64,000 bases of DNA, from assembly GCA_017446045.1 (NCBI GenBank), contig JAFSRP010000018.1, positions 1 through 64,000 on the forward strand, written 5' to 3'. Below are positions 17,994 through 26,684 of the stretch, in pieces; the stretch's first letter is position 1, and each line of letters starts with the position of its first letter. The position numbers were made by a program, and so were the translations under genes. The notes beneath the pieces are model-generated. The model did not search any database, was not told the DNA's origin, and saw nothing but the letters and a program-made list of their open reading frames with translations. Origin of the DNA: Lachnospiraceae bacterium (lineage in GTDB: Bacteria; Bacillota; Clostridia; Lachnospirales; Lachnospiraceae).

Positions 17994-18632
17994 ATGGTGA
18001 TAGGAATTACAGGGGGTGTCGGCAGTGGAAAAAGCACCATTACCGACACTCTTCATGAGAAATACGGATACCGCATCCTGCGCACGGACGATATGGCAAA
18101 GGAACTGGAACTTCCGGGACATGCGGTCTATGATGCGCTGATAACGGCTTTCGGCGAGGGGATACTCGTCCCTCAGGACGGAAACGGACCCAGGGCTCTG
18201 CGGATGATCGATAAAGCGGCATTCGGAGCTCTGATCTATGGCGATCCGGCTGCCATGAAAATTGCGGAAGATATCATCCATCCTGCCACGTGGGGGTGGT
18301 GCGAGGAGATCATCAGCGAGGAGCGCAAAAAGGCGGCAGAGTCCGGGGCAGCTATGCATGAGGGACCCCGGATCGTTGTGGAGTCCGCACTTCCCTGCGA
18401 TCGTTATCGGCAGATGTGCGATGAGATCTGGTTCGTGTATGTGGAAAAAGATATCAGGATCGCACGCCTCAGGGAGACGCGCGGATACAGCCTTGAGAAA
18501 TGCAGGAAGATCATGGCGGAGCAGCTATCCGATAATGAGTTTCTCAGGTATGCTGATCATGTCATAGATAACTCGTCAGAGCTGGAAGCGACCCTGCGCA
18601 GAGTGGATGAGCTGATGGAGGGGAGCATATGA
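17994..18632 (+). CDS. coaE: dephospho-CoA kinase
   Basis: 212 residues. The P-loop GITGGVGSGKST is at the N-terminus, DDMAKEL follows near residue 31, and the lid region LRETRGYSLEKCRKIMAEQ is near 160. It phosphorylates the 3' hydroxyl of dephospho-CoA, the last step of CoA synthesis. It begins 1 bp after the preceding small gene and its stop overlaps the walJ start by 4 bp (ATGA), indicating coupled translation. Confidence 0.93.
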   Translation: MVIGITGGVGSGKSTITDTLHEKYGYRILRTDDMAKELELPGHAVYDALITAFGEGILVPQDGNGPRALRMIDKAAFGALIYGDPAAMKIAEDIIHPATWGWCEEIISEERKKAAESGAAMHEGPRIVVESALPCDRYRQMCDEIWFVYVEKDIRIARLRETRGYSLEKCRKIMAEQLSDNEFLRYADHVIDNSSELEATLRRVDELMEGSI

Positions 18633-19459
18633 GACTGGTCAGCCTGTCCAGCGGAAGCAAAGGCAATGCGACGCTGATCCGGACAAAGGGATCCAGCATA
18701 CTGGTGGATTGCGGGATCTCTGCCAGAAAAGCTGAGGAAGCCCTTCATGCTCTGGATCTGTCGCTGAAGGATATCGATGCGCTTCTGCTGACACATGAAC
18801 ATATCGATCATATCCGCGGAGTAAAACGACTGATGAGTGCGTACGGCATACCTGTTTTCGGAACAGAAGGAACGCTCCGCAATCTGACTAAGGTGAGCGG
18901 GGATGAGTACTTCAACTATGCCGGAAAAGAACGCATGGAGGTGATACGGGCTGACCGGGCTTTCCGGTTGGGCGATCTGGAGATCCTGCCGTTCCGCACT
19001 TATCATGATGTTGCGGAGCCCTGCGGATTCCGTTTCGAGGTGGCGCAGACAGATCCGGAGCTCAGAAAGCATGTGCAGTTTGCTGTAATGACTGACTGCG
19101 GACATTATGATGACTACATAGCAGATCATCTGCGTATGATGGACTGTATGCTGCTTGAATCAAACCATGACCGCACCATGCTCGCGAACGGACCGTACCC
19201 GATGTACCTGAAGCGCCGTATCATGTCCAGTGAGGGACATATGAGCAATCACGCCGCAGGACAGCTTCTGGGCGAAGTTCTTTCTCCGAAGCTGAAGGCT
19301 GTACTGCTCGGGCACCTGAGTCAGGAAAACAACACACACCAGAAGGCGCTGGAGACGGTGCGGAAGGAGCTGGCAGCCGTATACGGTGCGGCGGCGGCAG
19401 ACCGGATCGACCTTTACATAGCCCCGCAGGATGGCATTTCTTATAGTATCGAGCTGTAG
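18629..19459 (+). CDS. walJ: MBL-fold metallo-hydrolase, WalJ/YycJ family
   Basis: 276 residues. The metal-binding HxHxDH motif appears as LTHEHIDHIRG near residue 54, with further ligands in TDCGHYDD and the C-terminal GHLSQENN. The N-terminus MRLVSLSSGSKGNATLI is typical of YycJ/WalJ, proposed to be a DNA exonuclease linked to cell-wall signalling or mismatch repair. It usually sits beside walRK; here it ends the polA-coaE operon. The stop codon overlaps the ascending arm of a terminator. Confidence 0.88.
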   Translation: MRLVSLSSGSKGNATLIRTKGSSILVDCGISARKAEEALHALDLSLKDIDALLLTHEHIDHIRGVKRLMSAYGIPVFGTEGTLRNLTKVSGDEYFNYAGKERMEVIRADRAFRLGDLEILPFRTYHDVAEPCGFRFEVAQTDPELRKHVQFAVMTDCGHYDDYIADHLRMMDCMLLESNHDRTMLANGPYPMYLKRRIMSSEGHMSNHAAGQLLGEVLSPKLKAVLLGHLSQENNTHQKALETVRKELAAVYGAAAADRIDLYIAPQDGISYSIEL

Positions 19460-19489
19460 ACGTCATGAACGGACACAGCTCACTTTTTT
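19451..19489 (+). terminator. intrinsic terminator of the polA-walJ operon
   Basis: GAGCTGT/ACAGCTC stem with an inner CGT/ACG pair set, followed by AC and six T; the left arm includes the last codons of walJ. Confidence 0.75.
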
Positions 19490-19499
19490 ATATCTGCAC

Positions 19500-19535
19500 T
19501 TGTATTATTCAATAACTTTTGATAAAATTTATCAA
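19500..19535 (+). promoter_or_regulatory. promoter with overlapping palindromic operator, sodium:alanine symporter
   Basis: TTGTAT and TAAAAT are 17 bp apart (19500-19528). A perfect palindrome TTGATAAAATTTATCAA (19519-19535; 8-bp arms, one central base) covers the -10 and start region, where a bound protein would block RNA polymerase. Confidence 0.6.
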
Positions 19536-19561
19536 TATTATTGTTTTAAGGGGATAGCAGT

Positions 19562-20941
19562 ATGGAAAATTTAGTTTCGCAGATCGAATCGATCAACAGT
19601 ATAGTCAATGATTTTGCATGGGGACCGGTCATGCTGGCCCTTCTGGTCGGCACGGGCATTTACCTCACGTTCCGTACAGGATGCATTCAGCTGACCCGTT
19701 TCAAGTACACGATGAGTCATACCATCGGTACGCTGTTTGAACAGAACGAAAAAAACCATGGTGAAAACCTGTCTCCGTTCCAGGCGGTGACGACAGCCCT
19801 GGCGGGTACGGTCGGAACCGGTAATATTGCGGGCGTTACCGGTGCCATCTTTACCGGCGGACCCGGTGCGGTGTTCTGGATGTGGTTTTCCGCTTTCTTC
19901 GGAATGTTCACCAAATTCGCAGAGATCGCGCTGGCTATCAAATACCGCGAGGTAGATGAGGACGGTGTACATCATGGCGGTCCCATGTATTATATCAAGA
20001 ACGGACTTGGCAGAGGCTGGGGATGGCTTGCAGCGATCTTCGCCTTCATCGGAGGCCTGGCATCCTTCGGTATCGGCAACATTGCCCAGAGCAATGAGAT
20101 CGCCGGAGCGATGAAAGATATTTTTCACATCGGACCGACCGTGACAGGCATCATTCTGGCATTTATCGTGGCCATCGTCATCCTGGGCGGTGTCAAGCGT
20201 ATCGGAACGGTAACCTCTTACCTGGTGCCTTTCATGTCCATCTTTTATATTCTTGCCGGCCTGCTTATGATCATCAGTCATCTTCCGCAGATCCCGGGCA
20301 TACTGCTTCTGATCATCAAGGAAGCCTTCAGTTTCCGTGCGATCGGCGGCGGTGTGTTTGGCTACGCCATTATGCTTGCCATGCGTCAGGGCTGTGCCCG
20401 CGGCGTGTTCTCCAATGAGGCCGGTCTTGGTTCAGCACCGATCGCCCATGCAGCTTCTTCTACGAACGAGCCCTGTGAGCAGGCGATGTGGGGCATCTTT
20501 GAGGTGTTCGTGGACACGATCGTGATCTGTACCATTACTTCTCTGGCTGTGCTGCTGTCCGGCATCTACACCGGGTCCCTGGCTGACTATACTTCCAAGG
20601 GAGCAGCGGCTGCCGCAGCTTTCAACCAGATGCTGCCCGGCACGATCGGCGGTATCATCATTGAAGTGAGCCTTGTCTTCTTTGCACTGTCCACGATCCT
20701 CGGCTGGAGCTATTACGGCGCGAGCTGCTGGGAGTATCTGACCCACAATAAGACCGTGGTCATGGTCTATAAGGTCATCTTTTCCTTTGTGTGTATTATC
20801 GGCGCGGTGGGATCCGGACAGCTGGTCTGGGATATATCGGATACCCTGAACGGTCTGATGGCGATCCCGAACCTGATCGCGCTGCTGCTCCTGTCAGGTG
20901 TGATCATCTCTATGACAGAAGAGTATTTCAAGGATAAATAA
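19562..20941 (+). CDS. alanine/glycine:sodium symporter (AGCS family)
   Basis: 459 residues with about ten to eleven membrane segments. AGCS signatures are visible: TALAGTVGTGNIAGVTGAI near residue 77, GAVFWMWFSAFFGMFTKFAE after it, and RGVFSNEAGLGSAPIAHA near residue 280. The family imports alanine or glycine with Na+. The ATG is preceded by AGGGGAT. The promoter carries a palindromic operator, so transcription is probably repressed under some conditions. Single-gene unit. Confidence 0.93.
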   Translation: MENLVSQIESINSIVNDFAWGPVMLALLVGTGIYLTFRTGCIQLTRFKYTMSHTIGTLFEQNEKNHGENLSPFQAVTTALAGTVGTGNIAGVTGAIFTGGPGAVFWMWFSAFFGMFTKFAEIALAIKYREVDEDGVHHGGPMYYIKNGLGRGWGWLAAIFAFIGGLASFGIGNIAQSNEIAGAMKDIFHIGPTVTGIILAFIVAIVILGGVKRIGTVTSYLVPFMSIFYILAGLLMIISHLPQIPGILLLIIKEAFSFRAIGGGVFGYAIMLAMRQGCARGVFSNEAGLGSAPIAHAASSTNEPCEQAMWGIFEVFVDTIVICTITSLAVLLSGIYTGSLADYTSKGAAAAAAFNQMLPGTIGGIIIEVSLVFFALSTILGWSYYGASCWEYLTHNKTVVMVYKVIFSFVCIIGAVGSGQLVWDISDTLNGLMAIPNLIALLLLSGVIISMTEEYFKDK

Positions 20942-20976
20942 ATAGCAGTTAGAACCTTTAATGATTGTTTCTTAGG

Positions 20977-21034
20977 TTGACAATAAAGAGTGAGGGCATT
21001 AAACTTCGATGCAGAAATGTGTCGGTTTAATGCC
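20977..21034 (+). promoter_or_regulatory. promoter with long inverted repeat, chromate transporter genes
   Basis: Perfect TTGACA (20977-20982), 17-bp spacer, TAAACT (21000-21005). A 10-bp perfect inverted repeat GGCATTAAAC (20995-21004) / GTTTAATGCC (21025-21034) has its left arm over the -10. If this promoter is used the RNA lacks the left arm, so the repeat would act as DNA operator. Alternatively it is a weak terminator for the symporter gene, with TTCTTC after the stem. Confidence 0.5.
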
Positions 21035-21077
21035 TTCTTCATATACCGGCGGAGCCATTCACAGAAAGGGTTGACTC

Positions 21078-21626
21078 ATGAAGATCTACTGGCAATTGTT
21101 TTGTGCGTTTTTCAGGATCGGAGGACTGACATTCGGCGGCGGCCTGGCGCAGCTGCCGATGCTGAAGTTTGAGATCGTCCAGAAATATCACTGGATGGAT
21201 GAGGAGGAACTGCTCGATGTATATGCGATCGGACAGTGCACCCCCGGCATCATTGCTATCAATACTGCTACGTATGTCGGCTATAAAAAAGCCGGCGTTC
21301 CGGGCGGGATCGTGGCAACGATCGGCATGGTCATGCCTTCTCTGATCATCATTACACTTGCGGCTGCCATCCTGCAGGCGATCATTGACAATGTCTGGGT
21401 ACAGCACGCGATCATGGGAATCCGTGCGGTCGTTTGCGCGCTGATGCTCAATACGGTCCTGACCATGGGAAGGAAGACACTGAAGAATCATTTTGCTTAT
21501 GTGATCTGTGCGCTTGCTTTTCTTCCCGCATTCTTCACAAAAACGCCTACCCTTGTGATCGTGGTCGCGGCGGCACTCATCGGCATCATCTGGTATGTCG
21601 TGATTCGGGGAGGTGAAACGAAATGA
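21078..21626 (+). CDS. chromate transporter family protein, first half
   Basis: 182 residues, about five to six membrane segments. The chromate transporter signature FFRIGGLTFGGGLAQLP is at the N-terminus and AIGQCTPGIIAINTATYVGYK near residue 53. Half-size members work as heteromeric pairs, and the second half overlaps by 4 bp (ATGA). The family exports chromate in proteobacteria, but in gut Clostridia the physiological substrate is unknown. RBS AAAGGG. Confidence 0.9.
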   Translation: MKIYWQLFCAFFRIGGLTFGGGLAQLPMLKFEIVQKYHWMDEEELLDVYAIGQCTPGIIAINTATYVGYKKAGVPGGIVATIGMVMPSLIIITLAAAILQAIIDNVWVQHAIMGIRAVVCALMLNTVLTMGRKTLKNHFAYVICALAFLPAFFTKTPTLVIVVAAALIGIIWYVVIRGGETK

Positions 21627-22180
21627 AAACGGTGATCCTGCTTTTCCTCGAGTTTATGAAGATCGGCTTTGTTGCTGTAGGCGGCGGTCCCGCAACGCTT
21701 CCGTATCTCATGGAGCTGACCGAGAAATACGACTGGTATACGATGGAAGACCTGACAAATATGATCGCTGTCAGTGAATCCACACCGGGCCCGTTGGGAT
21801 TGAATATGGCCACATATGCCGGTTATAAGACCCTTGGACTGTTCGGCGGCATCGTCAGTACGGCAGGTCTTGTGATCCCCAGCATTATTGTGATCTGCCT
21901 TATCGCGCGTTTTCTTGAGAACTTTAATGAAAACAAATATGTCAAAGGCGCTTTTGCGGCGATCAGACCTGCCGTGGTCGCTATCATAGCAGCCAGCGTG
22001 TATCGGGTCTGCAAGGTATCCATGTTTGCGGAGAGCAATGGATCTTATACACCTTATCCAAAGCTTCTGGTCCTTTGCGTGATCGTTTTTGCGCTGCTGC
22101 AGGTAAAAAAGCTGCAGAAATATCATCCTGCATTGTGGCTGCTTTTCGCAGTGATCGTCGGTATCGTATTCCGGTTTTGA
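21623..22180 (+). CDS. chromate transporter family protein, second half
   Basis: 185 residues, homologous to its upstream partner: FMKIGFVAVGGGPATLPYL at the N-terminus and AVSESTPGPLGLNMATYAGYK near residue 49. Together the pair has the two repeats found fused in full-length ChrA. The start overlaps the partner's stop, ensuring balanced synthesis. The next gene, a gamma-glutamyltransferase, begins 11 bp later and may be in the same operon. Confidence 0.9.
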   Translation: MKTVILLFLEFMKIGFVAVGGGPATLPYLMELTEKYDWYTMEDLTNMIAVSESTPGPLGLNMATYAGYKTLGLFGGIVSTAGLVIPSIIVICLIARFLENFNENKYVKGAFAAIRPAVVAIIAASVYRVCKVSMFAESNGSYTPYPKLLVLCVIVFALLQVKKLQKYHPALWLLFAVIVGIVFRF

Positions 22181-22191
22181 CGGAGGTTTTT

Positions 22192-23820
22192 ATGAAAGTC
22201 AGTTTTGATCCCGAGAAGTATTCCTATGGTTCCCGGCGTAATGTCGTGTTTGCAAAAAAAGGGATGTGTTCTTCTACCTCGCCGATCGCGTCACAGGTTG
22301 GACTGGAGATCCTGAAGTCCGGCGGCAATGCCGTCGATGCTGCTGTCGCGATGGCTGTAACGCTGCCTTTGACCGAGCCAACGAGCAACGGACTGGGATC
22401 CGACTGCTTTGCCCTCATCTGGAGCGCAAAGGATCACCGTCTGTACGGGCTGAATGCTTCCGGGTATTCACCGAAAGCGCTGAACGCAGACCTGGTCCGG
22501 AAAGCCGGCTATACCGAAATGCCGCATGAAGGATGGTTTCCCGTGATGGTGCCGGGAGCTCCTGCGGGATGGGCTGCCGCAAGACGTCGTTTTGGAACGA
22601 AGACCATGTCTGAACTGATGGCGCCTGCGATCGCGTATGCGCGTGAAGGATTCTGCATTCCGGTCAACGTTTACAAAATGTGGAAGACTGAGCTGGAACG
22701 TTTCCGGCCTTTGGCGGAGAAAGATCCCGCGCTGTTTGGTCCCTGGATGAACTATTTCTCTAAAAACGGTGCCATGTATGAACCCGGAGAGACTTTTATC
22801 AATCCTGACTATGCGGAGACTTTGGAGAAACTTGCCGAAACGGATTGCGAAAGCTACTACCGCGGGGAGATCATGAAGAAGATCGTTGAGTTTTCCGAAG
22901 CGACCGGCGGATATTTCACCGAAGAAGACTTCGAAAGCTATCAGCCGCAGTGGGTCGAACCGATCAGCACTGAATACCGCGGATATACCGTCTGTGAAAT
23001 ACCCCCCAACGGGCATGGCATCACCGTACTGATGGCATTGAACATCCTGAATGGGATGGAACTGAACGGCCCGCGTGATTCAGCGGATACCTGGCATAAA
23101 GTGATAGAAGCCATGAAGCTGGCATTCATCGATGCGAAAACCTATGTGGCAGATCCCCGGAGTATGCGCACAAAAGTGGAAGACATGCTTTCCGAACGCT
23201 ATGCTTCACTAAGAAGAGCCATGATCGGAAAGAGAGCCCTTTATCCGGAAGCCGGAGATCCCTCCTGCGGCGGAACGGTGTATTTTGCCGCGGCAGATCG
23301 GGAAGGCAACATGGTTTCCTGGATCCAGTCCAACTACATGGAATTCGGATCCGGCATCGTGGTACCGGGTACTGCGATCACTCTTCAGAACCGGGGCGCC
23401 AATTTCTCGCTGGATCCGGAAAGTGACAACTGTCTTGCGGGAGGAAAGAAATCCTACCATACGATCATTCCGGGATTCCTTATGAAAGACGGAGAGCCGG
23501 TGGGCCCATTTGGCGTCATGGGAGGTTTTATGCAGCCGCAGGGACATGTCCAGGTAATGGTCAACACCATCGACTATCAGATGAATCCGCAGGAGGCGCT
23601 GGATGCGCCCCGTTTCCAGTGGGTCGGAGGCAAGCGCATACAGCTGGAGCGGGAAGCACCGGCAGAGGTCGGACGCGACCTGCAGGAACGTGGACATGAA
23701 GTCAGCGTCGTAAATACAAATCTTTCCATGGGTCGCGGACAGATCATCTGGCGTCTGGATGACGGCAGGTATATCGGCGGTACGGAACCGCGGGCAGACG
23801 GTACGATCGCTGCCTGGTAG
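22192..23820 (+). CDS. gamma-glutamyltransferase family protein (Ntn hydrolase)
   Basis: 542 residues. N-terminal region ASQVGLEILKSGGNAVDAAVAMAV is typical of the large subunit. The autoprocessing nucleophile is probably Thr362 in CGGTVYFAAAD, which aligns with the TTHxSVVD motif of GGT. The C-terminal GQIIWRLDDGRYIGGTEPRADG also fits. No signal peptide is visible, so unlike secreted GGT it would act in the cytoplasm, perhaps on gamma-glutamyl or acyl amides. ATG at 22192 follows GGAGG; a longer frame overlapping the chromate gene is rejected. Ends with a strong terminator. Confidence 0.88.
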   Translation: MKVSFDPEKYSYGSRRNVVFAKKGMCSSTSPIASQVGLEILKSGGNAVDAAVAMAVTLPLTEPTSNGLGSDCFALIWSAKDHRLYGLNASGYSPKALNADLVRKAGYTEMPHEGWFPVMVPGAPAGWAAARRRFGTKTMSELMAPAIAYAREGFCIPVNVYKMWKTELERFRPLAEKDPALFGPWMNYFSKNGAMYEPGETFINPDYAETLEKLAETDCESYYRGEIMKKIVEFSEATGGYFTEEDFESYQPQWVEPISTEYRGYTVCEIPPNGHGITVLMALNILNGMELNGPRDSADTWHKVIEAMKLAFIDAKTYVADPRSMRTKVEDMLSERYASLRRAMIGKRALYPEAGDPSCGGTVYFAAADREGNMVSWIQSNYMEFGSGIVVPGTAITLQNRGANFSLDPESDNCLAGGKKSYHTIIPGFLMKDGEPVGPFGVMGGFMQPQGHVQVMVNTIDYQMNPQEALDAPRFQWVGGKRIQLEREAPAEVGRDLQERGHEVSVVNTNLSMGRGQIIWRLDDGRYIGGTEPRADGTIAAW

Positions 23821-23857
23821 ACAGCTGCCTTATTAAAAACATATTGATACATCTGGG

Positions 23858-23895
23858 GCATTCGGATATGATAACCATACCCGAATGCTTTTTTT
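23858..23895 (+). terminator. intrinsic terminator of the gamma-glutamyltransferase gene
   Basis: GCATTCGG/CCGAATGC outer stem, an A-C mismatch, then TATG/CATA inner stem, followed by seven T. The 185 bp from here to the next ribosome-binding site show no gene and no clear promoter. Confidence 0.9.
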
Positions 23896-24079
23896 ATAGC
23901 TGTTTCATCTTCATTGCTGTAAAAATCAAAGCTGATATTTCTCTTTTCTGTCAGAGTCTTACATGTGTTTCTGTAATCGATCGGTATTTTGTATCCGGGC
24001 GCATTCCGTTCTGAATCAATGTTACATTTTAGTATCACTGACTTTTCGTACATTCATCTTAGTAAGAGAGGAGGCAATT

Positions 24080-24919
24080 ATTAATAAGGGACTGTTTATT
24101 TCGACATTTACCGAAAACTATAATAAGGAGCTTGAATACCTCACACAGTTTTTGAATTATTGCAATCATATTCTGGATTCTGCACCGGAAGGACGATTAC
24201 AGATCCACAGAAGAAAAAGCGGTCTGATGTATGTCCTATCAAAGAAGGACGCTGCGGATGCAGCTGAAGCTTGTAAGACGCACCATAGATACATGAGCAT
24301 AAGGGACCCGGAATTAAGGACCTATGTTGAGAAATACTGTGCTGAGAAAGTCTTGAAATATGCTGAAAAAGGCCTGAGGCAACTTAATTGTGATCCAAAG
24401 GGTTACGACCCGTCCGATATTACCTGCCTTTTGGAACGGCTGGATAATGATTTCGGAGATCTTCTTCCGGTCGCTTTTCGCGGTAATGCGCGGATCATAG
24501 GCGAGTGGGAAATGAAAGAAGGCGTCCGACAGCCATTTCGGGATAAAGACCTCATTTTCCAGACAGCCAGAGGAGATTATGTTCGGACAAAAATAGAAAT
24601 GATCACAGCTGACATATTATACGAGCTGAACCTGCATTATATATATGAGAAACGTATCAGACTTAAAAACGGGAAATGGAAAAGGCCGGATTTTACGATA
24701 CTGAGTCATGTGAACGGGAATATCTATTATCTTGAGATCTGCGGAATGCTCAGCAACCCGGATTATTGTGATAATCTTGCAATGAAAATACAGGAGTATT
24801 CAGAGACGGGCATAATACTTGGAAAAAATCTGCTTTTGATGTTTGAATCGGAGAATGCACCATTCAATGCAAATACCCTGAAACGGATGCTGCGGAGTAC
24901 CGTTATGTCGGGCACTTGA
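24080..24919 (+). CDS. orphan PD-(D/E)XK nuclease-like protein with apparent ATT start
   Basis: About 279 residues. The C-terminal domain resembles a PD-(D/E)XK-like family common as orphans in Firmicutes: RGDYVRTKIEM near 166-175, RPDFTI near 202-207 (Asp204), then YYLEICGM near 216-223, where the usual second acidic/lysine pair is replaced by E-I-C-G. After that come MKIQEYSETGIILGKNLLLMFE and a helix. The N-terminal half is helical and charged. No ATG, GTG or TTG is well placed: AGGAGG at 24069-24074 points to ATT at 24080 (5-bp spacing). An upstream in-frame ATG at 23963 would add 39 unlikely residues. No partner genes; divergent composition suggests horizontal origin. Nuclease activity is not shown. 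Confidence 0.65.
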   Translation: MNKGLFISTFTENYNKELEYLTQFLNYCNHILDSAPEGRLQIHRRKSGLMYVLSKKDAADAAEACKTHHRYMSIRDPELRTYVEKYCAEKVLKYAEKGLRQLNCDPKGYDPSDITCLLERLDNDFGDLLPVAFRGNARIIGEWEMKEGVRQPFRDKDLIFQTARGDYVRTKIEMITADILYELNLHYIYEKRIRLKNGKWKRPDFTILSHVNGNIYYLEICGMLSNPDYCDNLAMKIQEYSETGIILGKNLLLMFESENAPFNANTLKRMLRSTVMSGT

Positions 24920-25017
24920 CAACGAGCGAAAAGATATCTGCGATCAGATGACGCCCATATCAATCATGGGAGCGGATGTTGGAAAATGCAGAAGGGTGCC
25001 GAAAGGGTTCGATGCCC

Positions 25018-25200
25018 AAAAATGCTACAAAAAAGCAGAAAAATGCTGAAAACGTAGCAAATAAAATGAAAACGGATCCAAATGCAGGGTGGCTATGCTA
25101 CACAAAAGACGGAAAAAGGAAAATGCGTAGCAAAATGTTTACATAATTCAAAAAATCTGCTACGGATCACAGGCTTTTTCGTCATTTGCGTAGCATTTTT
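25018..25200. repeat. six alternating TGCTAC/GTAGCA sites in noncoding DNA
   Basis: The 367 bp between the nuclease-like gene and tmcAL contain no gene. TGCTAC occurs at 25023, 25096 and 25158, and its complement GTAGCA at 25054, 25127 and 25190. Start-to-start distances are 31, 42, 31, 31 and 32 bp, close to three or four helical turns. Read as pairs they form three hairpins with 25-, 25- and 26-nt loops; the first two loops are purine-rich and similar. The third pair extends to TGCTACG/CGTAGCA with TTTTTG on + and GATTTTTT on -, so it can also serve as a terminator for both convergent genes. AAATGC also recurs five times from 24984. Role unknown. Confidence 0.6.
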
Positions 25201-25286
25201 GTGCTTTTGAGCTTTAGAGCCTCTTTGTCATTGGATTTGGATAATGAAGGAAAACCCTTGGCAGGGCAGAACGATATGGCAGCAGC

Positions 25287-26534
25287 TCAATCTACGATCA
25301 CCGGGCTACGCTCCAGTTCCCCGCGGATCCCTGCGGGGCCGGAACGGGCTGTCTGCAAGCTGTAATAGATCTGGTCGAAATGCAGATCGCGCCGGAGGAG
25401 CTCCTTATGGTCCGCCGGCTTTGTGATAATCGGCACAGAGGCATGCTTTTTGATCGCATGAAGAAGCGGATCCGCTCCGCGGCGGAACCCCAGAACACGC
25501 AGATAATGGATGTATCCGGTGGCTTTTTGCTCTTCAAACTCAGCTTTCGTCATTCCGAGCGCAATGTGCAGCAGTGCCCGGCTGATACGGCTGTATGTAT
25601 ACTGACGTGTCTTGGTATCAGCGATCCTTTCTGTATAGGACATCGGGTAGTATGCCCGGGCGCAAAGCCTTCCTGCGATCTCGGAAGACACGTCCAGGAA
25701 ACGGGAGAGATCATTTTCAGGATCTTCAGCAGCAAGAACCAGATGTTCAGCCAACAGACTGCTGAGTGTATCCGGGTGCACGCAGCTGTATTCGTCCAAA
25801 AGTGAGCGATAAAATGGGTGCAGGATCTTGGGGACAGCAGAGTAAGGGAACCGGTCTGTTTTACCGGGATCCCGGTAGCGGAAGATCCTTTCCCGCAGAG
25901 CGGAGGCTGATGCCAGATCATGATCGGTAATATTAGTCTCATGGTATCCGTCGCCCTGACGAAGGACTGCAGCTGCCTCGATCGGCCGGCCAAGTTCTGC
26001 CAAGGTTCTTAGGTACTCTACGGCGAGAATGTTGTTGGGGGTCAGCGCATCCGCTCCAAGGAGAGAAGAAAGCGCGGCAGGGTAAGATAAACCGCCGGAG
26101 AGAAGCTGCTGAAGCTCTGCATTCTGCTCACGGTCCGCATTGTCCAGACGAACTGCATAGTCCTGAAGAGTATCGAGAGTCGCCGGAGCTTCGATCCCAA
26201 ATCCTAATATATGTACGACACCTGCAGCAACAGCAAGACGTACACCCACGGCGGCAAATTCCTTCGCGGATGATGCTGCGAACACCGGGGGCAATTCCAG
26301 CACAAGATCAGCATGACCGCCCGGCTTCGGCTCGCAGGATATTCCGTCCCCGCGCAGTGCCATTTCAGCCCTGATATACTTGTCAAAGACCGCTGGCTCG
26401 CCGCGCTGCACATAATTGCCGCTCATGACAGCAATTATATAGTCGGCACCGTATTCTTCCCTGAGCTTTCGAAAGAGCAGAGCGTGGCCGTTATGAAACG
26501 GATTCAGTTCGCAGATGACGGCGGCAACCTTCAA
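25287..26534 (-). CDS. tmcAL: tRNA(Met) cytidine acetate ligase (TmcAL/YlbM)
   Basis: 415 residues. The nucleotidyltransferase motif CELNPFHNGH (HxGH type) is at residues 8-17, followed by VMSGNYVQRGEPAVFDK and a C-terminal helical region, as in Bacillus YlbM/TmcAL. That enzyme uses acetate and ATP to make N4-acetylcytidine at the wobble position of elongator tRNA-Met. The start is TTG at 26534 with AGGAG 7 bp upstream; no ATG is available before the conserved motif. It is convergent with the nuclease-like gene and divergent from darA. Acetate as substrate fits an acetogenic metabolism with ackA nearby. Confidence 0.9.
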   Translation of the reverse strand: MKVAAVICELNPFHNGHALLFRKLREEYGADYIIAVMSGNYVQRGEPAVFDKYIRAEMALRGDGISCEPKPGGHADLVLELPPVFAASSAKEFAAVGVRLAVAAGVVHILGFGIEAPATLDTLQDYAVRLDNADREQNAELQQLLSGGLSYPAALSSLLGADALTPNNILAVEYLRTLAELGRPIEAAAVLRQGDGYHETNITDHDLASASALRERIFRYRDPGKTDRFPYSAVPKILHPFYRSLLDEYSCVHPDTLSSLLAEHLVLAAEDPENDLSRFLDVSSEIAGRLCARAYYPMSYTERIADTKTRQYTYSRISRALLHIALGMTKAEFEEQKATGYIHYLRVLGFRRGADPLLHAIKKHASVPIITKPADHKELLRRDLHFDQIYYSLQTARSGPAGIRGELERSPVIVD

Positions 26535-26684
26535 CAGAGATCTCCTAAACCGAAAAACATGTTTTTCTTTATAAACTCAAAACCCGCAAGTGGATTTTGG
26601 TTTACAAATATGGTATCATCAGAATGAAAGAAACTCAAGCGTATCCGGGAGCATTCTTAACGAGTATACGGAGAGGAGATCATC

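Noticed and set aside
23577..24053. Minus-strand frame of 158 codons across the GGT gene end, its terminator and the nuclease upstream region
   Set aside because: It runs through a strong terminator hairpin and the 3' end of a conserved gene; no RBS and no known domain.
25018..25200. CRISPR array
   Set aside because: Repeated units are only 6-7 bp, alternate in orientation and have no uniform spacer/repeat structure; no cas genes are present.
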